A DNA stretch of 27,554 bases from CAZBYL01 sp964496275 (GTDB taxonomy: Bacteria > Synergistota > Synergistia > Synergistales > Synergistaceae). The translations under genes were made by a program, and so were the position numbers. Where the stretch lies: contig CAZBYL010000033.1 of assembly GCA_964496275.1 (NCBI GenBank), forward strand, positions 1 to 27,554. The letters are read 5' to 3'. This document shows positions 1 through 6,189 of the stretch, in pieces; positions within the stretch are counted from its first letter, which is position 1; every line of letters begins with the position of its first letter. Under the pieces are notes generated by a model. The model saw only the letters and a program-made list of their open reading frames with translations, made no database searches and had not been told where the DNA came from.

Positions 1-256
1 AACAGTGAAAATCTGTTATTTTATATGTCCACTTTTAAGGGTGCAGATCAGGGCACAGCGGGCAGACGGAGAAAGGTGCCAAAGCCGCTTCAGCCTGCAC
101 AGAAGCACATCCGGCGGACATGGTTAAGTTCGGCAAATAATATATTGTTTTTCATATAATTTTGAACAGACGTTCTTTAAAAATCACGGCTCTCTTCTGT
201 TAAATAGTTTAAAATTTGTGACAAAAAGACATGTGGAACAAGTGTCTTTGCACATA

Positions 257-284
257 TTGACTTTTTGACGCGCAGGAATATTAT
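257..284 (+). promoter_or_regulatory. Sigma-70-like promoter of the DUF3798 gene
   Basis: TTGACT (257-262) and TATTAT (279-284) are separated by 16 bp, each one base from consensus. They lie about 60 bp before the ATG at 345. The gene has a strong ribosome binding site (AAAGGAGGTG) just upstream. The rest of 1-256 is AT-rich and shows no convincing gene. Confidence 0.55.
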
Positions 285-344
285 TATGCAATGGGCTGCA
301 TGAGGAAAGCGGTTCAAGATGTAAATCAAAGGAGGTGCAGTTGA

Positions 345-1550
345 ATGAAGAAGAGCTTTATCGTTTTTGTTCTGGTCGCTTTTGCCGTCATGTCTCTCGC
401 GACAGTGGCATCGGCTGCCAACGCCAAGTTCCATATCGGAATCGTGACGGGAACCGTTTCGCAGAGTGAGGACGACCTTCGCGGCGCCGAACTTCTTATT
501 CAGAAGTACGGAGACGTGTCAAAGGGCGGTATGATTAAGCACCTCACCTACCCGGACAACTTCATGTCCGAAATGGAAACAACAATCGCTCAGATAGCAG
601 GACTCGCAGACGACCCCAAGATGAAGGTTGTCGTAGTCAACCAGGCAATCCCCGGAACAACAGAGGGTTTCCGCCGTATCAAGGAGAAGCGCCCCGATAT
701 CCTTTGCTTCGCCGGTGAAGCTCACGAAGACCCGAACGTTATCTCCTCAGTCGCAGATATGTCCGCCCACACAGACTTTGTCTACCGCGGATACCTCATC
801 ATCAACACAGCCAAGAAGCTCGGCTGCAAAACCTTCGTACATATCTCCTTCCCGCGCCACATGAGCTATGAGACGCTCGGACGCCGCCGCGCCATTATGG
901 AGCAGGCATGCAAAGACCTGGGCGTGAAGTTTGTATTTGAAACAGCTCCGGACCCCACGAGCGACGTAGGTGTGGCCGGTGCGCAGCAGTTTATCCTTGA
1001 AAAGACCCCCGCATGGGTCAAAAAGTACGGAAAGAACACAGCGTTCTTCTGCACAAACGACGCCCACACAGAGCCTCTTCTCAAGCAGCTTGCCAAACAT
1101 GGCGGCTACTTCATCGAAGCCGACCTTCCCTCACCCCTTATGGGATATCCGGGAGCTCTCGGAATCGACCTTACAAAGGAAGCGGGCAAATGGCCCATCA
1201 TCCTCAAAAAGGTTGAGCAGGCAGTCGTCAAAGCCGGAGCGAAAGGCCGCATGGGAACATGGGCATACTCCTACGGCTACACAAACAGCATAGCGTTGGC
1301 GGAATTCGGCAAGCGCGTTGTTGAAAAGAAAGCCAAAGTCACAAGCAAAAAAGACCTCATGGCATGCTACGCCGAGTACACACCGGGCGCCAAGTGGAAT
1401 GCAGGTTACTACACAGACCTCGGAACAGGCGTAACAAACAAGAAGCACTTCCTCGTCTACCAGGATACCTACATCATGGGCAAGGGCTACATGAACGCCA
1501 CAGCAGTAAAGGTTCCCGCGAAGTACGAGAAGGTTAAGTTCAGCAAGTAG
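345..1550 (+). CDS. DUF3798 exported substrate-binding-like protein
   Basis: The 401-aa product begins with a Sec signal peptide: Lys-Lys at 2-3, a hydrophobic core to about residue 20, and a cleavage-like ASA-A site near residue 24. The mature part, which starts with FHIGIVTGTVSQSEDD, matches the DUF3798 family as I recall it. These are periplasmic-binding-protein-like folds common in Synergistota and Clostridia; the ligand is unknown. The ATG follows AAAGGAGGTG at ideal spacing. The codons are strongly C-ending, like the binding protein at 3195, which suggests high expression. The gene stands alone between a promoter and a strong terminator, with no transporter partner next to it. Role as a solute receptor is inferred from the export signal and family. 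Confidence 0.88.
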   Translation: MKKSFIVFVLVAFAVMSLATVASAANAKFHIGIVTGTVSQSEDDLRGAELLIQKYGDVSKGGMIKHLTYPDNFMSEMETTIAQIAGLADDPKMKVVVVNQAIPGTTEGFRRIKEKRPDILCFAGEAHEDPNVISSVADMSAHTDFVYRGYLIINTAKKLGCKTFVHISFPRHMSYETLGRRRAIMEQACKDLGVKFVFETAPDPTSDVGVAGAQQFILEKTPAWVKKYGKNTAFFCTNDAHTEPLLKQLAKHGGYFIEADLPSPLMGYPGALGIDLTKEAGKWPIILKKVEQAVVKAGAKGRMGTWAYSYGYTNSIALAEFGKRVVEKKAKVTSKKDLMACYAEYTPGAKWNAGYYTDLGTGVTNKKHFLVYQDTYIMGKGYMNATAVKVPAKYEKVKFSK

Positions 1551-1578
1551 TCACTGCTATATGTCATAAGTTAATCCC

Positions 1579-1615
1579 AAAGCGGCCGCCCATTTAAGGG
1601 CGGCCGCTTTTTTTT
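1579..1615 (+). terminator. Rho-independent terminator after DUF3798 gene
   Basis: AAAGCGGCCGCCC (1579-1591) pairs fully with GGGCGGCCGCTTT (1598-1610) around the loop ATTTAA, and the T run continues to 1615. A 13-bp GC-rich stem with a U tract 29 bp after the stop codon is a textbook terminator. Confidence 0.95.
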
Positions 1616-1689
1616 GCGGCGGAAGCGGCTTTGGTTCTAAGGTTCCGAAGAGTCAAAACCAACGACGCTTTACCCCGCACTGAAGCGTT

Positions 1690-1768
1690 GATGAACACTC
1701 TAAGCGATTCACACAAATCAGAAAACAGCTGATTTGGTTCTCTGATGAACACACTAAGTGATTGATGG
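1690..1768. repeat. Imperfect 20-bp direct repeats
   Basis: GATGAACACTCTAAGCGATT at about 1690-1709 recurs as GATGAACACACTAAGTGATT at about 1744-1763, with two mismatches. The first copy runs directly into the hairpin at 1714-1736. The spacing is about 54 bp. No coding potential is seen here. Confidence 0.7.
1714..1743. repeat. Hairpin repeat, copy A
   Basis: CAAATCAG (1714-1721) pairs with CTGATTTG (1729-1736) around a 7-base A-rich loop and is followed by GTTCTCT (1737-1743). It shares architecture and 3' flank with copies at 1821-1850 and 2160-2189, but its arms differ in sequence while remaining complementary. Confidence 0.65.
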
Positions 1769-1787
1769 TAAAACTAAGTTCGCCTAC

Positions 1788-1804
1788 GAAAATCATAGAT
1801 TTTC
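1788..1804. repeat. Short A/T-rich hairpin
   Basis: GAAAATC (1788-1794) pairs with GATTTTC (1798-1804) around ATA. It sits between hairpin copies A and B and may be a degenerate member of the same family, but it lacks the GGCTCTCT flank. Confidence 0.5.
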
Positions 1805-1820
1805 TGCCTTACTTATCGCA

Positions 1821-1850
1821 CAAAACGAAAATACGTCGTTTTGGCTCTCT
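1821..1850. repeat. Hairpin repeat, copy B
   Basis: CAAAACG (1821-1827) pairs with CGTTTTG (1837-1843) around a 9-base loop, then GCTCTCT (1844-1850). Its arms are the same as copy C, and the loops are both A-rich but different. Confidence 0.7.
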
Positions 1851-1866
1851 ACTTATGCTTATGCGG

Positions 1867-1950
1867 GGAGACGATAAGGGCGAACATTTGCGAAGGAGAC
1901 GATAAGGGCGAAAACATGCGAAGGAGACGGGAGGGGCGAAAATCGTTGAA
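1867..1950. repeat. Three tandem 28-bp units
   Basis: Three head-to-tail 28-bp units (1867-1894, 1895-1922, 1923-1950) each start with GGAGACG and contain AGGGCGAA or GGGGCGAA in the middle, ending in GAA. Units 1 and 2 are nearly identical and unit 3 is diverged. There are no spacers, so this is not a CRISPR array. A short reading frame crosses it but has no family resemblance. Confidence 0.75.
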
Positions 1951-1980
1951 AAACAGTGTGTCGTTGATTTTGCCCTTAAA

Positions 1981-2213
1981 GCCTTCCCCCTTTGTGGGGA
2001 AGGTGGCTGCGGACGGACTTACGCAGACGGATGAGGGTGCTCTTGACCTTGTTTTGTAGTTTCACAGACGTTAAGCCCCAAAACCCAAAAGCACCCCTCA
2101 TCCGTCAGAGCAAAAGCATGCTCTGCCACCTTCTGGGTGTAACAACCAGCCGATTCGCACAAAACGCAAAAACATCGTTTTGGCTCTCTGGCCGCCCACA
2201 ACGGGGGGAAGGC
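1981..2213. mobile_element. MITE-like inverted-repeat element, right arm interrupted
   Basis: Nested inverted repeats bracket the region. GCCTTCCCCC (1981-1990) pairs with GGGGGGAAGGC (2203-2213), GAAGGTGGC (1999-2007) with GCCACCTTC (2125-2133), and GACGGATGAGGGTGCT (2026-2041) with AGCACCCCTCATCCGTC (2090-2106, one extra C). The arms resemble a family of small palindromic elements I recall from Firmicutes and proteobacterial genomes. The right arm is split between 2133 and about 2195 by a segment carrying hairpin copy C. No transposase is encoded, so any mobility would be in trans. Confidence 0.65.
2160..2189. repeat. Hairpin repeat, copy C
   Basis: CAAAACG (2160-2166) pairs with CGTTTTG (2176-2182) around a 9-base loop, followed by GCTCTCT (2183-2189). 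The 5' flank (GATTCGCA) resembles that of copies A and B. This copy lies inside the right arm of the MITE-like element, so it probably inserted after that element. Confidence 0.7.
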
Positions 2214-2251
2214 TATATAGGCAAAATCAACGCCCCACCCCCCCTGCCCCT

Positions 2252-2295
2252 AACCATCGTTCAACCATTGCTCAACCACTGTTCAACCATCGTTC
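2252..2295. repeat. Four tandem 11-bp units
   Basis: Units AACCATCGTTC, AACCATTGCTC, AACCACTGTTC and AACCATCGTTC run without gaps over 2252-2295; units 1 and 4 are identical. The period of 11 is near one helical turn and is not a multiple of three. C-rich, CCCTGCC-repeating sequence follows directly. Confidence 0.8.
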
Positions 2296-2419
2296 AACGC
2301 CCCTGCCCTGCCCCTGCCCTTGCCGCCGCTTTTCGTCTCTGTTTTGCGGGTTTTCTCTGTTATCTTTGCCTGATGCTGTTATAATTGTGGAATACGGTAC
2401 TTTTGGGGGGAGATCGTTC

Positions 2420-2686
2420 GTGTATTTTTATAAAGATCTTTTTGCTTCGCTCTGTTTTATTTTTTTCGGAGCGGCTCTTGCTTTTAAACATCCCTATCTC
2501 TATTTCGCTGCGATGATGTGCGGCTGTTTTTCCATAACCGCGAAGAAGAAGGGTTGGCCTGATCCGATGTGGGCGAAGCTCTATATCGACAGTTTTAACT
2601 CGTGGATTGAGAGCAAGAGGCCTAAGAAGGAGTTTTCCGAGGACGAGGAGATAAAGCCGCTTCCTCCTTTGGACGAGAACAGGTAA
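2420..2686 (+). CDS. Small protein with hydrophobic N-terminal segment, unknown function
   Basis: I prefer a GTG start at 2420, preceded by GGGGGGAG eight bases upstream, giving 88 aa. A longer frame upstream runs through the tandem repeats and is Pro/Arg-rich noise. Residues about 5-37 are hydrophobic (one or two membrane segments). A basic stretch (AKKKGWPDP) follows, then an acidic, Pro-rich tail ending PLPPLDENR. I do not recognise a family. The frame ends just before a good terminator at 2735-2767, which supports it as a real single-gene unit. Confidence 0.55.
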   Translation: MYFYKDLFASLCFIFFGAALAFKHPYLYFAAMMCGCFSITAKKKGWPDPMWAKLYIDSFNSWIESKRPKKEFSEDEEIKPLPPLDENR

Positions 2687-2734
2687 ATTGACGGAAAAAT
2701 CGGCGGCGCGGGAAGTATTTTTTGCTCTGATATT

Positions 2735-2767
2735 TCACCTTCGGCAGTTTTCGAGGGTGATTTTTTT
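2735..2767 (+). terminator. Rho-independent terminator
   Basis: TCACCTTCG (2735-2743) pairs with CGAGGGTGA (2752-2760) as a 9-bp stem including one T-G wobble, followed by seven T residues. It lies 48 bp past the stop codon of the small gene at 2420-2686. Confidence 0.85.
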
Positions 2768-2950
2768 ATTTTTATCCTGCTGTTCTGTTGGTGGATTGTA
2801 ATTCGCCTGCGTATTTGATATGTGATTTTCCCTGTGCCAGCAAGCGCTTTTGAAAATATCAGATTGTTATATTTTTTATAGATTAAATCATCATATAATG
2901 AATGCACATAATTATCCTTCGCGACACTTATCTGCCTGAAATGTCTATCA

Positions 2951-2979
2951 TTGACAGAAACACCGTTCTAATATATCTT
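2951..2979 (+). promoter_or_regulatory. Candidate promoter of the DctP-type gene
   Basis: A perfect -35 box TTGACA (2951-2956) is 17 bp from TATCTT (2974-2979). Transcription would begin near 2986-2990, giving a leader of about 205 nt before the ATG at 3195. An inverted-repeat arm, GAAACACC (2957-2964), sits in the promoter spacer. Confidence 0.45.
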
Positions 2980-3015
2980 ATCGGTGACGTAATGGGTGTT
3001 TCGGTTTCGTCACCG
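2957..3015 (+). promoter_or_regulatory. Interlocking inverted repeats before the DctP-type gene
   Basis: GAAACACC (2957-2964) is complementary to GGTGTTTC (2995-3002). CGGTGACG (2982-2989) is complementary to CGTCACCG (3008-3015). CACCG (2961-2965) can also pair with CGGTG (2982-2986). The arms alternate in order, so the pairings are mutually exclusive or pseudoknotted. CTTATTTTT follows the last arm. This may be an attenuator, a leader element or overlapping operators; no known riboswitch is recognised. 3016-3194 is AT-rich with no gene. Confidence 0.45.
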
Positions 3016-3194
3016 CTTATTTTTAATAAAAAACTTCCGATATAGAAGAGTAATATAATAAATTTTAATAAGAATAGATGCAAATTTAGGGCTTAACCTT
3101 ATAGATGTTTTTGTCTTGATACATCAGTGTTTATCAGCCTTGTGCTGTATACATAGTAGGCAAGAAACAAAAATTGAGAGGAGTTGCACTATTT

Positions 3195-4202
3195 ATGAAC
3201 ATCAGCAAGAAAATCGCACTTGTACTTTCCGCAGTTCTCGTACTCACCGCAATGGCATCAGTCGCATCGGCAGCACCGCTTGTTTTCCGCTTCGCCGGAC
3301 AGCAGCCGCCCGAACATCTTTGCACAACAATGATGAATGATGTCGCAAAGGAAATCAAAGCAAAGACCAACGGCCGTGTGGAAGTCAAAGTTTATCCCGC
3401 CAGCCAGCTCGGCAACTATTCACTCGTTATGGAAGAGATGCTCCGCGGCACAATAGACATGTCCGTAACGTCTTTTGCCAGCGAATTTGACCCCCGTTTC
3501 GAACTCGTCTACATCAACGGTTATGTGAGCGGCTATGATTCAGCGAAGAAAGTTTTCGCACCCGGCGCATGGCTCCCCAACAAGCTTAACGAGCTCGGCA
3601 AGCCCCTCGGCGTCCGCGTTCTCGGCGCATACATCGAAGGCATGATCGGTATCGGTTCCACGAAGCCCGTAAGAGATCCCCTCAACCCGAAGGTTGACAA
3701 GGGCGTGCTTACCCGCGTTCCCAATATGGATGTTTACTCACTCGCAGCCAAGGCAATGGGCTACCGCACAATCACGATTCCCTGGTCAGACGTTTATCAG
3801 TCAATGCAGACAGGCGTTTGCGACGCGGTTGACGGAATGGCGACACCTGCGGCATACACAATCCTCGGCGACGTTATCAAGCATTGGTATGCAACAAACT
3901 ACTCAATGGAATATCTTCCCTTCATGATCAGCGAAAAGTCATGGAAGAAGCTCTCACCGGCAGACCAGAAGGTGTTCATGGAAGTAGCGAAGAAGTTCAC
4001 GGTCAACTCCATCAACACAGCTCAGAAGGAAGACAACAAGTACATGGACCTCATGAAGAAGAAGGGTATCAAGGTCTACAAGTACAGCGAAGCAGAGCTT
4101 AAGCCCATCAAGGCAGCATGCGTAACAACATGGGACGAACTCGGCAAGCGCGGTATGACACCCCAGCTTATGAAGGAGTTCAAGAAGAACCTCGCGAAAT
4201 AA
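3195..4202 (+). CDS. TRAP transporter solute-binding protein, DctP type (orphan)
   Basis: The ATG at 3195 follows GAGGAG (3178-3183) at good spacing; an in-frame TTG at 3174 has no better support. The 335-aa product starts with a Sec signal peptide (basic NISKK, hydrophobic core, cleavage near VASA-AP at about 27). The mature sequence carries TRAP DctP features: RFAGQQPPEH at the N-terminus, VKVYPASQLG, and IPWSDVYQSMQTGVCDAVDG in the second lobe. Such proteins deliver organic acids or similar solutes to DctQ/DctM membrane subunits. No DctQ or DctM gene is nearby, so it must work with subunits encoded elsewhere or as a sensor. The ligand cannot be told from sequence alone. Confidence 0.9.
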   Translation: MNISKKIALVLSAVLVLTAMASVASAAPLVFRFAGQQPPEHLCTTMMNDVAKEIKAKTNGRVEVKVYPASQLGNYSLVMEEMLRGTIDMSVTSFASEFDPRFELVYINGYVSGYDSAKKVFAPGAWLPNKLNELGKPLGVRVLGAYIEGMIGIGSTKPVRDPLNPKVDKGVLTRVPNMDVYSLAAKAMGYRTITIPWSDVYQSMQTGVCDAVDGMATPAAYTILGDVIKHWYATNYSMEYLPFMISEKSWKKLSPADQKVFMEVAKKFTVNSINTAQKEDNKYMDLMKKKGIKVYKYSEAELKPIKAACVTTWDELGKRGMTPQLMKEFKKNLAK

Positions 4203-4229
4203 GTTTTTTGCGATAAGCGGTATATCAGG

Positions 4230-4259
4230 CGGAGTCTCGTTATGAGGCTCCGTTTTTTT
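4230..4259 (+). terminator. Rho-independent terminator
   Basis: CGGAGTCTC (4230-4238) pairs with GAGGCTCCG (4244-4252), one T-G wobble, loop GTTAT, then seven T residues. It lies 27 bp after the stop codon of the DctP-type gene and makes that gene monocistronic. Confidence 0.92.
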
Positions 4260-4396
4260 GTGCCTTTTTTCCGCGTACTGCCCCTTTAATCTATTTTCAA
4301 TTTAAATTATTTGGTGTAATATACTGGACGTGGTCTAATATAGGATTTACGCTGTTCATAATTTCAATTTCACAATGGTAAGAAGAGGTGTTTTGT

Positions 4397-4981
4397 ATGT
4401 CGTCTGAGGGCTGTGACAGAAGTTTTTCCGTTATTGAGCGGGCTTGTTTTGAGTATTTCAAGTCCCAAGACGGGCGTTCGCCGATGGATGTTGTTTTTCA
4501 TGTGATGGACGATGGGAATTTCCCGATGCACAATTTTGCTCACCACTATCTTGTGCCCGCCCTGCTTTTGTCCGCTGTGTATGCGGAGCAGGGCGTGTCT
4601 TTTGAGAAGTTCAGCGCGGATATGAAGCTTGTCGCTGAGAGAGCGCAGAACGTTTTGCCCGCCTTTTGCGGTTTTTACGGCGCTTGCGGAGCGGCTGTCG
4701 GCTGCGGTATTTTTATGAGCGTGTTTACAGGCACGACGCCGCTTTCCAAGGATACGTGGGGGCTTTGCAACGGGGCCACGGCCGGCGCTCTGGCAAAGAT
4801 GGCGGAGATTGGCGGCCCGCGATGCTGTAAGAGGAATACTTTTGCGGCTCTCGTTTTTATGAGGGATTATCTCGGCAGCCGCATGTCCATAGACATTGAT
4901 ATACCACGCGATATTAAGTGCCGTTACAGCAAGTTTAACAAAGAGTGCCTTGAGTCGTCGTGCCCGTTTTTTGAAAAATAG
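4397..4981 (+). CDS. DUF5714 family Cys-rich protein
   Basis: ATG at 4397 is preceded by AAGAGG at 8 bp; a GTG at 4388 overlaps that site and is less likely. The 194-aa protein has a histidine motif (FAHHYLVPALLL) near residues 48-60 and a conserved-looking GACGAAVGCGIF segment, followed by TTPLSKDTWGLCNG and GGPRCCKRNT. It ends with several cysteines (CRY, CLESSCPFF). This pattern of Gly/Cys and GPRCCKR matches my recollection of DUF5714, a domain of unknown function in anaerobes, sometimes fused to methyltransferases. The 13 or so cysteines suggest metal or cluster binding, which is inference. No signal peptide. Confidence 0.75.
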   Translation: MSSEGCDRSFSVIERACFEYFKSQDGRSPMDVVFHVMDDGNFPMHNFAHHYLVPALLLSAVYAEQGVSFEKFSADMKLVAERAQNVLPAFCGFYGACGAAVGCGIFMSVFTGTTPLSKDTWGLCNGATAGALAKMAEIGGPRCCKRNTFAALVFMRDYLGSRMSIDIDIPRDIKCRYSKFNKECLESSCPFFEK

Positions 4982-5151
4982 CTTCTGCTGCTGTGCTGAT
5001 GGGCTCTCTGTTTTCCCGCGGGCGCCGTGGATTTTCGGTTTTGCCGTGTGAGTGTGAGAGTGCGCTGTTTCTGCTTTTAAATATGCTGTAGCTTTCGGCT
5101 GTTTTATTGTGTGTCTGTTTTGCGATATGAATATTCGGAGGTCGTTTTAAG

Positions 5152-6189
5152 ATAAGGAGTTATAAGTTTTTTTCTGCGGCTTTTGTTTTTCTTTTAAGTT
5201 TCTTTGTCCTTCCCTCGTTCGGAGCGGAGAATACTCTTCTTGTGGGAAATACGGGAAACAGTATTAAGCCCGCTATGGTGGTGCTTGCCGCCGAGATGGG
5301 GTATTACAGGGATGAGGGGCTTGATGTTCGGATTAAGCAGATTTCAAATCTCAATGAGGGTATTACAGCGGTGCAGATGGGCAAGCTGGATATTTTGCCG
5401 CTCGGTATTATCCCCGCGCTCTCTTTTGTTTCCAAGGGTGCGGACCTTGTGATATACGGAGGCACGATTGCGGAGGGGAGTCAGGGCATCACTTTGCCGC
5501 AGAATAGGGATAAGTATAAGAAGCCTTCGGATTTTAAGGGCAGGAAGGTCGGTGTTTTCAGGGCTGAGACTGGGCACATGATTCTCAAGTCATATTTGCG
5601 CGAGGGCGGTCTGAACCTTGAGCGCGATGTGACTGTTATTCAGTTGGACGGCTTTCAGACGATAATCGAGGCCGTTTCAAAGGGTATGATAGATATAGGT
5701 ATGGTAAACAGCGGATTTGGGCTTATCGCGGAGAAGAAGGGGCTTGCGGTTGCGTTCAACATAGGGGATATTGCGCCGAACGCCGTGTGTTGCCGCCAGA
5801 CTGCGTCACGGAGCGTTTTTAAGGATAAGCGCGCCGCTCTTGTGAAATTTCAGGTGGCGAACCTTCGCGCTTATAAGCTGATGAAGGACGACCCAAAGAC
5901 AGCTATAGCCAAGCTCAAAGCGTATTCCGGCCAGCCGGAGGATTATGTCAAATACTGTCTGTACGGTGATGTTATGGTGGTGACGATGGACCCCGCCGTG
6001 AACAGGATAAAGGATTTTTACGCAACGATGGGCAAGAACGGAGATTTGCCGAGCTCACCGAAGAAAGATATTACGGAGAATACAGATTCGTCGATTTATA
6101 AGGAAGCTCTCTCTGTGATGCTCAAGCGTTATCCCAACGATAAAAATTTCAAAAAGATGGAAAAAGAGTTCTCAAAGAATAATCTGTAA
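5152..6189 (+). CDS. ABC transporter substrate-binding protein (SsuA/NMT1-like), start codon anomalous
   Basis: The body (from GTG 5242) is a periplasmic binding protein of the NMT1/SsuA/ThiY class: SIKPAMVVLAAEMGYYRDEG near the N-terminus, then ILPLGIIPALSFVSKGADLV. Reading upstream in the same frame gives a clean signal peptide (basic RSYK, then a hydrophobic run ending PSFGA-EN), so 5242 is too short. That frame opens at 5131 and contains no ATG, GTG or TTG before the signal peptide. Options are an AUA start at 5152, ten bases after GGAGG (5137-5141), or the ATG at 5127 (MNIRRSF) joined after loss of one T in the TTTT run at 5145-5148. The gene overlaps the ATPase gene (TAATG), forming an operon with ATPase and permease. 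Substrate unknown: sulfonate, nitrate or thiamine-precursor classes are all possible. Confidence 0.82.
   Translation: MRSYKFFSAAFVFLLSFFVLPSFGAENTLLVGNTGNSIKPAMVVLAAEMGYYRDEGLDVRIKQISNLNEGITAVQMGKLDILPLGIIPALSFVSKGADLVIYGGTIAEGSQGITLPQNRDKYKKPSDFKGRKVGVFRAETGHMILKSYLREGGLNLERDVTVIQLDGFQTIIEAVSKGMIDIGMVNSGFGLIAEKKGLAVAFNIGDIAPNAVCCRQTASRSVFKDKRAALVKFQVANLRAYKLMKDDPKTAIAKLKAYSGQPEDYVKYCLYGDVMVVTMDPAVNRIKDFYATMGKNGDLPSSPKKDITENTDSSIYKEALSVMLKRYPNDKNFKKMEKEFSKNNL

Noticed and set aside
1..30. AACAG/CTGTT hairpin at the left edge as a terminator of an upstream gene
   Set aside because: Only 5 bp of stem and an imperfect T tract; cannot be judged without the upstream sequence.
177..434. 85-codon minus-strand frame at the left end
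   Set aside because: Overlaps the DUF3798 promoter and signal-peptide region in antisense; no domain.
1867..1950. Possible CRISPR array
   Set aside because: The 28-bp units are directly abutted without unique spacers and there are no cas genes.
2180..2419. Upstream extension of the small membrane-protein frame
   Set aside because: It would translate the 11-bp tandem repeats and C-rich tract into a Pro/Arg/Ser-rich stretch; the GTG at 2420 has the ribosome site.
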